Source: a virus
IMG/VR virus record: IMGVR_UViG_3300021964_009390
Span: 62,001-126,000 of that record
Strand: one strand, 5' to 3'
Length of the DNA stretch: 64,000 nucleotides
The notes below the pieces were generated by a model. That model made no database searches, was not told the origin of the DNA, and was given only the letters and a program-made list of their open reading frames with translations. Of the stretch, positions 30,177 through 37,862 are shown piece after piece. Both the position numbers and the translations under genes were made by a program. The first letter of the stretch is position 1; the number at the start of each line of letters is the position of its first letter.

Positions 30177-30806
30177 ATGAAAACGATAACCACACTAGTC
30201 ACTCTGATGATCGTGTCAGTTGCATCAGCAGCGATCATCGACCGAAACAGGGACGGCATCCCTGACACCACTCGTGAATGGAACGTGCCAGAGTTCACCG
30301 ATCAGAACATTCATGGATTCACACCCAGCGACTCGTTGGCAGGAGCGTTACGAATGGCAGCACGCAACTCGCTGGAGCCTGATCCGTTCGGTGCCGACAC
30401 AACCAACACCAGAACACGACCTTTGACTCCTGATCAGAAACGATTGAACGAGCAGCTGTTGGCCAGATACAAACAAGAGTTAGAAGCTCATCTGAACAAC
30501 ATCACTCCTGAACCAGATGAGGACACGCTGCAGGCTCAGATCGCTCGATTGAACCAAGAGTATGTGAACCGAGCTGCAGAACTTGACCGAGTGATTCAAC
30601 TGGATGGTACAGTGGTGACACGTGACAACACTGACGCCAACTCGACTGGTCAATCATCCGCTTACGAATCAGATTCAGAATCGAATCAACTGGCCATGGC
30701 CGCCATTGGAGGTGGAGGCTTGCTTGCCGGACTCGCCAGTGGTGTTGTGGCATGGAGAAGGCGTCGAGAAACTGACCCGGCTGCTCTAGAAACAACCACG
30801 CTCTGA
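30177..30806 (+). CDS. Envelope protein with calcium-binding-type repeat and C-terminal anchor
   Basis: 209 residues. Signal peptide (TITTLVTLMIVSVASA), then DRNRDGIPDTTRE, which matches the thrombospondin type-3/EF-hand-like DxDxDGIPD calcium-binding motif. A coiled-coil middle precedes a C-terminal Gly-rich helix (MAAIGGGGLLAGLASGVVAW) and a basic stop-transfer RRRRE, an anchor layout that recalls sorted surface proteins. Function unknown; probably acts in the envelope of the infected cell. Confidence 0.6.
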   Translation: MKTITTLVTLMIVSVASAAIIDRNRDGIPDTTREWNVPEFTDQNIHGFTPSDSLAGALRMAARNSLEPDPFGADTTNTRTRPLTPDQKRLNEQLLARYKQELEAHLNNITPEPDEDTLQAQIARLNQEYVNRAAELDRVIQLDGTVVTRDNTDANSTGQSSAYESDSESNQLAMAAIGGGGLLAGLASGVVAWRRRRETDPAALETTTL

Positions 30807-31011
30807 GACCACAACACTCTCTGAGACTCAACCTGGTCTAGACCACAGGGTATGAAACTTTGTGATATACAGGCCAGGTTTGGTGTGTTCGAAAATGTGC
30901 ATGGGAAAATTTTTTTGCGCGATTTTTTGAGGCATGTATATAAGCGGTTTTGCCTGGTCCACGACCACCACGACCTGAGCGTAGCGAATGTAGATTATTG
31001 CATCTCGGAAA

Positions 31012-31019
31012 CATAAATA
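31012..31019 (+). promoter_or_regulatory. Late-type promoter CATAAATA, predicted leaderless
   Basis: The box ends 5 nt before ATG 31025, so T4 late spacing puts +1 on the A of ATG. Confidence 0.75.
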
Positions 31020-31024
31020 GCCAC

Positions 31025-31360
31025 ATGACACAACCCATGATCGAATCTATCGGACTAGTCGCAGGTGCCACTGGTCTGATCGCGTGGATACCACAGTTAC
31101 AGACAGTGTGGTTCAAGCGAGAACACCGAGGTGTGAATCGAGGCACTCTGATGATCATATTCACAGCGTTGTGCATGTGGTGTGTGTACGGAGTGTTACG
31201 AGAGGCCTGGGCTGTATGTGCGAGCAACGCATGCAGCGGCATGCTGGTGGCCACGATATTCGCCCGTGTCACCTGGCTCAGATCACAGCAAACAGCACCA
31301 GATCCGGACATCCAACAGTACGAACAACACATCGTGAGCACCGACTCATGGGAGACATGA
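31025..31360 (+). CDS. SemiSWEET (PQ-loop) sugar transporter homologue
   Basis: 111 residues, three predicted helices. IGLVAGATGLIAWIPQLQTV contains the PQ motif of helix 1; WCVYGVLREAWAVCASNAC matches the conserved W-x-x-YG-x-L-R and the helix-3 Asn of bacterial SemiSWEETs, which work as homodimeric sugar uniporters in the inner membrane. About 15 residues longer at the C-terminus than usual. It sits beside the second glycan island, so a role in moving sugars for glycan remodelling is conceivable. Confidence 0.75.
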   Translation: MTQPMIESIGLVAGATGLIAWIPQLQTVWFKREHRGVNRGTLMIIFTALCMWCVYGVLREAWAVCASNACSGMLVATIFARVTWLRSQQTAPDPDIQQYEQHIVSTDSWET

Positions 31361-31425
31361 CACCTGGTCGGCGGCAGGCTGAAGGTTGCTACGCAACGTT
31401 GCCGATGACGCGCGGGGGTTGACGA

Positions 31426-32016
31426 ATGCTGAGCCATGAACATAAGTATATTTTTCTCCATGTACCCAAGTGCGGAGGTTCTTCTGTAGTTGCAGCACTG
31501 TCGAGACACCCACATAGCAAAAAATTCAAAACTGGGCACCCGGTGCTGGCTAGTTACTTCGATGAGTTCGGTGATAATGTCCGGGATTACTTTATTTTCT
31601 CCATTGTGAGGAATCCGTTCGCAAGAGCGGTCAGTGCGTTCAAGTACCTTCAAAAAGGAGGAAGTAAAAGTTCATCAGACATAAGAGACCGAGATCAATT
31701 TGACATGAAAGGCTTGGATTTTAATAAATTTGTATTGAAATATTTTGACCAAAAAACACCTCTACATTTTCGTTCTCAAGCGGCATTTATAGGTGAATAT
31801 TTTAAACATGTAGACTATATTGGTAAACTCGAAAATATACAGTTGGATTTTGATAATATTTGTGACAAAATTGGAATCTCAAGAAAAAAACTTCCACATG
31901 TGAATAAAACCAATCACTTGCATTACACCGAGTATTATGATGATGAAACTCGTGAACTTGTTACAGAACGATACGCAAGAGATATTGAATTGTTTGGTTA
32001 CGAATTTGGTGAATGA
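31426..32016 (+). CDS. Sulfotransferase family 2, tail-module type
   Basis: 196 residues. YIFLHVPKCGGSSVVAALS (PAPS loop) and FSIVRNPFARAVSAFKYL (3'-phosphate segment). Shared tail module CDKIGISRKKLPH, HYTEYYDDETRELVTERYA, GYEFGE. The end couples by ATGA to the next sulfotransferase. First gene of the second island. Confidence 0.85.
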   Translation: MLSHEHKYIFLHVPKCGGSSVVAALSRHPHSKKFKTGHPVLASYFDEFGDNVRDYFIFSIVRNPFARAVSAFKYLQKGGSKSSSDIRDRDQFDMKGLDFNKFVLKYFDQKTPLHFRSQAAFIGEYFKHVDYIGKLENIQLDFDNICDKIGISRKKLPHVNKTNHLHYTEYYDDETRELVTERYARDIELFGYEFGE

Positions 32017-32630
32017 TATATGGACCTCGATGTATGAAGAAAACAATTTATATAAGGATGCCAAGATGTGGATCTTTTACAGTGGTCAGTCTTTGTGAAA
32101 AAAATAATATTAAATATTACGGTGGTAGAGATATGGGTTTTTGGAACTATAATACAAACCATACAAAGAATACTTCACCGAAACTGTACAAATGCGTAGA
32201 AAACTATGTAAATGAAAAAGTGTATAATGAAAGTTTCATCTTTACAACTGTAAGGAATCCGTATTCCCGTGCAGTTTCAATGTATAAACACGAATCATGG
32301 GACTCCGCGAGAACTTTCAGCGACTTTTGTAATAAACTTATAAGAGATGAATACCCTTCAAAATTTGCAAAATGGCATAGCTCCACCTTGACAGAGCATA
32401 TTGTCGATAAGGATATTCTCAAAGTTGATTTTGTAGTCAAACTTGAAAATTTTCAACAAGACTTCGATACGGTCTGCGACAAAATAGGGATACCACGTCA
32501 ACAACTTCCACATGAAAACAAATCAAAACACAAACACTACACCGAATACTATGATGAAGAAACAAAACAAATTGTTGCGGAACGATACGCACGTGACATC
32601 GAGTTGTTCGGGTATGAATTTGATAAATAA
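32013..32630 (+). CDS. Sulfotransferase family 2, tail-module type
   Basis: 205 residues; ATG 32034 (MKKTIYIRMPRCGSF) is an alternative start. PAPS loop YIRMPRCGSFTVVSL and FTTVRNPYSRAVSMYKH. The final coding 85 bases (32538-32622) are identical to those of the gene at 35609, although the N-terminal parts are unrelated at DNA level. The tail ends GYEFDK. Confidence 0.85.
   Translation: MIYGPRCMKKTIYIRMPRCGSFTVVSLCEKNNIKYYGGRDMGFWNYNTNHTKNTSPKLYKCVENYVNEKVYNESFIFTTVRNPYSRAVSMYKHESWDSARTFSDFCNKLIRDEYPSKFAKWHSSTLTEHIVDKDILKVDFVVKLENFQQDFDTVCDKIGIPRQQLPHENKSKHKHYTEYYDEETKQIVAERYARDIELFGYEFDK
32538..32622 (+). repeat. 85-nt perfect direct repeat, copy A (sulfotransferase tail)
   Basis: Identical base for base to 36107-36191 and running from the TEYY codons to the YEF codons. 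Synonymous positions are also identical, which protein-level conservation alone does not explain. Confidence 0.9.
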
Positions 32631-32635
32631 CTAAC

Positions 32636-33364
32636 ATGAAAGCTATAGTGCAGAGTTGCGACAGATATCACAGTATGGCTCAAAACATGCTGGTTCAATA
32701 CGAAAAATTATGGCCATCTAATCCTTTTACATTCAGGGTCCCATGGAATGAAAAATATCCAGAAGTTATAGAAAATCAATTTGGAAGTAAAATAGAATTA
32801 ATTAACGCTGGAATTAAATTTAAGCAAACATTTCATGCACTAACTAAAGATCTTGATGACAATGACTGGGTTTATTGGTGTATTGATGACAGATACCTAA
32901 TAAGCATTGAAGAAGGGGAAGCTAATCAAGTTCTTAATTTTGTAGAATCAATTAAAAACCCTAACATCATTAATGTGTGCTTTCATTTTGTCAGGTATAT
33001 AAAAGATTCTGCAAATTGTATACAAAGAGAAGGCTCAGGTGTAGAAATTTATTTTGAAAACTTGAGATTTATACAACACAAATCTTTTATCAACAATTGG
33101 TTGCACCAATTTTTTAGAGTTAAAGCGTTAAGAGAGTTCTGGAGGCACATAGAAGAGCCACCTCAATATCAAGCCATACAAATGGATTACAGCACAAAAC
33201 CTTTAAATGGAATTTCTTTAACTTTAGACCATAATATATCCAGGTACGGAGAAAGCACGGAGGGGGGAACGATCACAAAAAATTGTCAAAATAGTTGTAT
33301 TGAAAATAATATATCAATCCCAAAAATTTTTTTATCAAAAAAACAAAAAACAATTATTATTTAA
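32636..33364 (+). CDS. Glycosyltransferase-like protein (GT-A type)
   Basis: 242 residues. MKAIVQSCDRYHSMAQNML is a typical GT-A opening and DDNDWVYWCIDDRYL supplies a D-x-D-like metal/nucleotide motif around residues 75-90. The C-terminus ends in a Lys/Ile-rich stretch from an AT-rich 3' end, next to a stray copy of the sulfotransferase tail. Sugar specificity unknown. Confidence 0.6.
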   Translation: MKAIVQSCDRYHSMAQNMLVQYEKLWPSNPFTFRVPWNEKYPEVIENQFGSKIELINAGIKFKQTFHALTKDLDDNDWVYWCIDDRYLISIEEGEANQVLNFVESIKNPNIINVCFHFVRYIKDSANCIQREGSGVEIYFENLRFIQHKSFINNWLHQFFRVKALREFWRHIEEPPQYQAIQMDYSTKPLNGISLTLDHNISRYGESTEGGTITKNCQNSCIENNISIPKIFLSKKQKTIII

Positions 33365-33367
33365 AAT

Positions 33368-33424
33368 CAGGACATTGAGTATTTTGGGTACGAATTCGAA
33401 CAAACGTCCAAAAAAGAATGGTAA
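33368..33424 (+). pseudogene. Orphan sulfotransferase tail fragment
   Basis: An 18-codon fragment QDIEYFGYEFEQTSKKEW, directly after the previous stop, without any start or upstream gene. Its DNA nearly matches the tail end of the gene at 33463. It marks a former sulfotransferase whose front was replaced. Confidence 0.7.
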
Positions 33425-33462
33425 TACAGTAATGGATCAGGCTAAATAATTATATTATTAAT

Positions 33463-34044
33463 ATGATCAACCACAAACACAAATTTATTTTTATTCACAT
33501 ACCAAGAACTGGTGGGACTAGTATAGAGCAACAGTTTAGTTATAATGGAGATCGTTCTGGAGACGGAAAAAAACATTGGAATCTAGATCAATACAAAGAT
33601 GTATTATCCAACGAACAATTTGATAATTATTTTAAATTCACTTTCATCAGGAACCCCTGGGATATTGTAATTTCTAAATATATGGATAGAGGTTGGTATT
33701 CTAGCCCCATCAAAGGAAGGGGCGGTAAAATTGGATATTATTCCGGGCAAAAGTTAAGTTATTTTTTAAATCATTATCAACCCGCCAGACATGAGTATGG
33801 AGATAGTTTTTTTGATTATTTCAACCCCAAACAAATTGATTTTGTTGGCCGTTTTGAAGATAGAAGGAAAGGTTTAAATTTTATATCAAAAAAAATCGGC
33901 ATTAATCTTAATCCTCAAACTAAATCTAGATCCAATTCTGACAAAAAACACTACACCGAATACTACGATGATGAGACAAGACAAATGGTTGCGGAAAGAT
34001 ATGCACAGGACATTGAGTTGTTCGGGTACGAATTCGAATCGTGA
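33463..34044 (+). CDS. Sulfotransferase family 2, tail-module type
   Basis: 193 residues. FIFIHIPRTGGTSIEQQF (PAPS loop), FTFIRNPWDIVISKYMD, and HYTEYYDDETRQMVAERYA, GYEFES. Closest in layout to the gene at 35609 (HIP/VPRTGGTS.., KHWNLDQYK / KHWTLNQWK, NPWD..ISKY). A weak TATATT lies 6 nt before the ATG. Confidence 0.85.
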   Translation: MINHKHKFIFIHIPRTGGTSIEQQFSYNGDRSGDGKKHWNLDQYKDVLSNEQFDNYFKFTFIRNPWDIVISKYMDRGWYSSPIKGRGGKIGYYSGQKLSYFLNHYQPARHEYGDSFFDYFNPKQIDFVGRFEDRRKGLNFISKKIGINLNPQTKSRSNSDKKHYTEYYDDETRQMVAERYAQDIELFGYEFES

Positions 34045-34856
34045 ATATAAAAAATATTAATACAATTAAGTTATTTTCTGATCCACTGTTCGATGCGCAT
34101 TTTTCTGTCGATCCTGGTTCTAAATTTTTAATATTTAAATCAATAGATTTTAAAACGGTAAGTGCTACATTAAAAGTAGATCCGGTGAGTCTGGTTAAAT
34201 TTTTAAACGATATATGTATGGAGATGTATAGAAATGGTAAAACTAATGGTATACCTCGAGATGTGTCGATAAATTTACATGATCATTATTTTTGTGCGGA
34301 AACTATAAGAGATATATATTCAGGTATTATTTCTGACCTGCTAGCGGACAATAGTGAATGGAGTACAAACGAAATTGTTTCATTTGGGTTTTTATGCGGT
34401 AACACTAAACCTCAAAGATTGAAATACATTGAAATGGGTAAAAGTTTTTCTCAACTAAACTACATATCGACAAAAAAATACAATAGGTACTCCAAAGATA
34501 CAGACGGCTTCACAAGCGTGATAAAATTAAAAAAAGATTATAAGTATTTTATCGATTTAACCGGTCATAGCTACAGTACTAAAACATATCAATTTCTAGC
34601 ATCCAAACGCGTATACTTCACTTCTAAACATAATGAGATTTTAGACTGGGAAGCAAATCACTTAAAACCCTGGGAAAATTACATCCCGGTTGAAGATGAT
34701 CTTTCAGATCTTATAAGTAAATATCAAACAATAGAATCAAACCCGGTATTATATAAAAAAATTATTAAAAATAATACCAATTTGATAGCAAATCAACTCT
34801 CTCATAAATTAATGTTACAGCATTTAATAAAGACTATTTCAGCGTACATTATATAA
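34041..34856 (+). CDS. Glycosyltransferase family 90-like (CAP10 type)
   Basis: 271 residues from GTG 34041 (GTGA overlap with the upstream stop). FIDLTGHSYSTKTYQFLASK, then LDWEANHLKPWENYIPVEDD and LSDLISKYQTI match the GT90/CAP10 core (D-x-x-G-x-x-x-S...LKPWxHY-x-P-x-x-x-D-x-x-DL). Family members transfer xylose or glucose to capsule or protein glycans. Translationally coupled to a sulfotransferase. Confidence 0.7.
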   Translation: MNIKNINTIKLFSDPLFDAHFSVDPGSKFLIFKSIDFKTVSATLKVDPVSLVKFLNDICMEMYRNGKTNGIPRDVSINLHDHYFCAETIRDIYSGIISDLLADNSEWSTNEIVSFGFLCGNTKPQRLKYIEMGKSFSQLNYISTKKYNRYSKDTDGFTSVIKLKKDYKYFIDLTGHSYSTKTYQFLASKRVYFTSKHNEILDWEANHLKPWENYIPVEDDLSDLISKYQTIESNPVLYKKIIKNNTNLIANQLSHKLMLQHLIKTISAYII

Positions 34857-34903
34857 ATATAAGGAAGTTGAAAAATAATCAATTGTAGTTAATTATATAT
34901 ATT

Positions 34904-34975
34904 ATGAGAGTAGCTGTAACTGGAACTGCGTGTGTAGGTAAAAGCACATTTGTGAATGATTTTTTAAAAAATTGA
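34904..34975 (+). pseudogene. P-loop kinase N-terminal fragment
   Basis: A 23-codon frame MRVAVTGTACVGKSTFVNDF contains an intact Walker A (GTACVGKST), then stops after LKN just before the next gene. A TTGAAA and an AT-rich -10-like stretch lie upstream. Probably the remaining front of a deleted nucleotide or adenylylsulfate-type kinase. Confidence 0.5.
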
Positions 34976-34976
34976 T

Positions 34977-35612
34977 ATGAACATCAATTTATATGTGTCA
35001 TACTATAAGGATAAAATAAACGAGAGGAATCTGGAGCTAGAGCAGTGCCTGCTCGGTAATCTAACCAATGCCGCGGTAGACAACGTATATCTGCTAGCTG
35101 AAAACACCCCACCAAAACGGTTTCGGACTAACAGTAAAGTCACTGTCATACCACATAAACGACCCACGTTCACCAATTTTTTCAACATTGTGAACGACAC
35201 AACAGGTGCAAAGGATCTGAACATAGTCGTGAACAGTGACATCTACCTACCGGACAACATCGCGGACATACACCCTCATGTGAGTATGGACACAGTAGCA
35301 TGCATGTCCCGGTGGGAGTTACAATCTGATGGTTCGCTTGTACAGGCACGCGGACCACGTGGTGACAGCCAGGACGCGTGGATGTGGAGAGGCAAGATTC
35401 GCGAGGTGGATTACAGTGACTTCAACCTGGGTGTACTGGGTTGTGACAATCGAATAGCCTGGGAGTTCATGAACGTGGGTTATCGATTGATAAATCCATG
35501 CGAGACATTCAAAATAGCCCATGTACACAACTCCAAAGTCAGAAATTACAGATACAATGATCTGAATGACAAAGTGTCTGGACCATACCAGTTTGTGTCA
35601 CATAGCGCATGA
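34977..35612 (+). CDS. Glycosyltransferase-like protein (GT-A type)
   Basis: 211 residues. NIVVNSDIYLPDNI provides a D-x-x motif after a Rossmann-like strand, followed by CMSRWELQSDGS and DSQDAWMWRG and the acceptor-type YSDFNLGVLGCDNRIAWEF. These resemble family 2-like glycosyltransferases of phage and polysaccharide clusters. ATGA overlap with the following sulfotransferase. Confidence 0.6.
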   Translation: MNINLYVSYYKDKINERNLELEQCLLGNLTNAAVDNVYLLAENTPPKRFRTNSKVTVIPHKRPTFTNFFNIVNDTTGAKDLNIVVNSDIYLPDNIADIHPHVSMDTVACMSRWELQSDGSLVQARGPRGDSQDAWMWRGKIREVDYSDFNLGVLGCDNRIAWEFMNVGYRLINPCETFKIAHVHNSKVRNYRYNDLNDKVSGPYQFVSHSA

Positions 35613-36199
35613 TAAGTCACGAGCATAAATTTCTTTTCATTCATGTGCCACGGACAAGTGGTAGCAGCATCGAGATACAGTTTAAATACAACGATGCAGG
35701 TATGTGGATGGTAAACTATGATGGTCGTAAGCATTGGACATTGAACCAATGGAAAGAACATTTAGAACCGGAAGTATTTGAAACATATTTCAAATTCACA
35801 ATTGTCCGGAATCCTTGGGACCGGGTAATCAGCAAATATTGTACACGTAATGAGTTTGGACCGATCGGACAACCGGCCGGAAAATCACTGAAATATTTTC
35901 TAGACAATTACAAAACTCCCGGGAACGAACATGGAGAGACCTTGATTGATTATTTCGATCCGGAGCAGATGGATTACATCGGTAGATTTGAATCTAGAGA
36001 GGACACATTAACATATGTGTCACAGAAAATTGGTGTAGAAATAGACAATAGCTACAAGCTTAGACCAGTACAAGCCACGATCAAGCAACAAAACGATAAC
36101 CATCATTACACCGAATACTATGATGAAGAAACAAAACAAATTGTTGCGGAACGATACGCACGTGACATCGAGTTGTTCGGGTATGAATTTGGTGACTAA
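35609..36199 (+). CDS. Sulfotransferase family 2, tail-module type
   Basis: 196 residues. FLFIHVPRTSGSSIEIQF (PAPS loop), FTIVRNPWDRVISKYC and the tail HYTEYYDEETKQIVAERYA, GYEFGD. The last 85 coding bases before GGTGAC are identical to the gene at 32013. Last gene of the second island; ordinary late genes begin 48 nt on. Confidence 0.85.
   Translation: MISHEHKFLFIHVPRTSGSSIEIQFKYNDAGMWMVNYDGRKHWTLNQWKEHLEPEVFETYFKFTIVRNPWDRVISKYCTRNEFGPIGQPAGKSLKYFLDNYKTPGNEHGETLIDYFDPEQMDYIGRFESREDTLTYVSQKIGVEIDNSYKLRPVQATIKQQNDNHHYTEYYDEETKQIVAERYARDIELFGYEFGD
36107..36191 (+). repeat. 85-nt perfect direct repeat, copy B (sulfotransferase tail)
   Basis: Second copy of 32538-32622, 3.5 kb downstream. Recombination between the two would remove the intervening four genes. 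Confidence 0.9.
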
Positions 36200-36233
36200 T
36201 TATATCTGACTCGGTTCAAAAGTAACAGTTTAG

Positions 36234-36241
36234 AATAAATA
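36234..36241 (+). promoter_or_regulatory. Late-type promoter AATAAATA, predicted leaderless
   Basis: The box ends 5 nt before ATG 36247. Confidence 0.75.
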
Positions 36242-36246
36242 TATAT

Positions 36247-36507
36247 ATGGAAGGTCAGGATTACTTGATCGCTGTGTTAGGAGCAGTGATCAGCATATTA
36301 GGGTGGTTTGTTCGCCGCGAAGTGTTGCGTGTGGAACACAAACTACAATTACTCAAAGAACAAGTGAAAGAGCTACAGATAGAGTGGCAAATAAATGACA
36401 CACGGGACCGCGAGCGATGGAGATGGATAGATAAAAACATGGAGGACCGGAGACAGGATATCCGGAAATTGTTTGATAGTATCTATGAACTTACAAAAAA
36501 CAAATAA
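36247..36507 (+). CDS. Membrane-anchored coiled-coil protein (86 aa)
   Basis: One N-terminal helix (LIAVLGAVISILGWFV) followed by a long charged coiled coil (RVEHKLQLLKEQVKELQIEW). This is the layout of phage spanin- or Rz-like proteins and of small phage membrane-associated factors; a lysis role is only a possibility. Confidence 0.6.
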   Translation: MEGQDYLIAVLGAVISILGWFVRREVLRVEHKLQLLKEQVKELQIEWQINDTRDRERWRWIDKNMEDRRQDIRKLFDSIYELTKNK

Positions 36508-36533
36508 ATTTGGGGAATAAAGATATATAAATT

Positions 36534-36842
36534 ATGAAACATATATTAAAACATTTGAAAGATTTGACGATATTCTCGGACGAGGTGGATATAATGTATG
36601 GGCGAACAGACACATTGCATTTACTAGATTATGTGAACGAACTGAGCGAGCATAAAGAACTCATCATGACATTACTACAAGACCATATCAAGCGACTGGA
36701 ATTTTGTGAGTACAAATACAGAGGCATGGAAGAATCTAAATATACAGAAGAGAAACAACAGTACATACAACTATACAAAATAATGGGTGTACTGGTTGGT
36801 GTACCAGTTGTAGATGAATTTTTGAACAACTGGAAGAATTAA
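36534..36842 (+). CDS. Hypothetical protein (102 aa)
   Basis: MKHILKHLKDLTIFSDEVDI..., helical and charged. No family recognised. Confidence 0.6.
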   Translation: MKHILKHLKDLTIFSDEVDIMYGRTDTLHLLDYVNELSEHKELIMTLLQDHIKRLEFCEYKYRGMEESKYTEEKQQYIQLYKIMGVLVGVPVVDEFLNNWKN

Positions 36843-36892
36843 TTAACCGGTTCCACCGGTTGATATGTCCGGGACAATATATACATATTGGT

Positions 36893-37219
36893 ATGATACA
36901 ACCCAAACTAGACAATCAACAAAGGGAACTTTATGCAACTGTATTGGTTAGAACATACACCAGTGATGTGTATGTAGGACCGGACATACGTTGGGAGTGT
37001 CTAGAACAAATGGCCAATTGTGATGATCAATCGTCTGTGTATCTAGAGCCAGTACAGGGATCTCAAAGACGGGTGATTGTCGCGGTACTCAAGAATGAAG
37101 AGCAGATGAGCGACATATGCAAACAACTGATACCTCTGTGTTATGCAATAACACAATGTGTCAAAGACAGCACTAACAACAGATTGGTGGTCAAATGGAT
37201 GAACATATGTGATGTCTGA
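36893..37219 (+). CDS. Hypothetical protein (108 aa)
   Basis: ATG 36893 is preferred over a TTG at 36860; a TTGATA-16-TACATA promoter-like sequence ends 5 nt before it. MIQPKLDNQQRELYATVLVR..., beta-rich. Unknown. Confidence 0.55.
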   Translation: MIQPKLDNQQRELYATVLVRTYTSDVYVGPDIRWECLEQMANCDDQSSVYLEPVQGSQRRVIVAVLKNEEQMSDICKQLIPLCYAITQCVKDSTNNRLVVKWMNICDV

Positions 37220-37508
37220 CGATTGGATATCACATGCCCAGGTCACCTCACAACCACAACGCAAACATGCGGATCTGGGTGGTATGGATCATGTGTACAA
37301 CATCTGGCATGAACCCACAGGTATCATACTGATGACACAAAAACCTCCCGGGGAAGATATTGTATATCTAGGACAGCTAGGTGTGGGGCCCAATTTCACT
37401 AAGCACTACACACAACAACAAATAGATGATGTTATTGAGTCATGTGGAGAGCTAATAGAGAGCCGGAGGAACTATTTGAAGCCTAAAAAGCGTAAAAAAC
37501 GCAAGTGA
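37212..37508 (+). CDS. Hypothetical protein with basic tail (98 aa)
   Basis: MSDDWISHAQVTSQPQRKHA..., C-terminus KPKKRKKRK. Overlaps the upstream gene by 8 nt and ends 3 nt from a convergent gene. Unknown. Confidence 0.6.
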   Translation: MSDDWISHAQVTSQPQRKHADLGGMDHVYNIWHEPTGIILMTQKPPGEDIVYLGQLGVGPNFTKHYTQQQIDDVIESCGELIESRRNYLKPKKRKKRK

Positions 37509-37510
37509 CA

Positions 37511-37837
37511 TCAATAACGTGTATATGCTCTCAAACTGGCTAGAATCCGGTTCAGATTCCCGGACCAGAATCGACGCGCGTGTACAGCGCAAGGGGTAGT
37601 ATCACTTACAATCACACCAGCTTCTTCTCCAGGGTGTATTATGTCATCAACATAATCGAACGCACCATGCGCAGTCAGGTATTTGTAGCATGTGTCCACA
37701 TGATGTGGTTCCGACTCAATAACAACATCATGTTCAGTGTACACTTTGGTGTACAGCGTGATGTCGCGGAACACACTGATCTCACTAGGTGGAAATATTA
37801 AATCGTTTTTTATAATGATAATGTTTGATACTCTCAT
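37511..37837 (-). CDS. Hypothetical protein (108 aa)
   Basis: Start at ATG 37837; a longer open frame to 37960 runs antisense into the kinase gene and is rejected. DITLYTKVYTEHDVVIESEP and HGAFDYVDDIIHPGEEAGVI vaguely resemble part of a HAD-type fold but lack its DxDxT motif. Transcribed from a late box shared with the divergent gene. Confidence 0.55.
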   Translation of the reverse strand: MRVSNIIIIKNDLIFPPSEISVFRDITLYTKVYTEHDVVIESEPHHVDTCYKYLTAHGAFDYVDDIIHPGEEAGVIVSDTTPCAVHARRFWSGNLNRILASLRAYTRY

Positions 37838-37844
37838 GCTCAGG

Positions 37845-37852
37845 TATAAATA
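37845..37852 (+). promoter_or_regulatory. T4-type late promoter TATAAATA
   Basis: Exact consensus; +1 at 37858, only 2 nt before ATG 37860. Confidence 0.8.
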
Positions 37853-37854
37853 AC

Positions 37855-37862
37855 TATTTATG
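37855..37862 (-). promoter_or_regulatory. Late-type promoter CATAAATA (minus strand)
   Basis: Forms a near-palindrome with the plus-strand box at 37845 (TATAAATAACTATTTATG); would start RNA near 37849, 12 nt before ATG 37837. Confidence 0.6.

Noticed and set aside
30838-31653. 271-codon minus-strand frame
   Set aside because: Antisense to the SemiSWEET and a sulfotransferase gene, both supported by conserved motifs.
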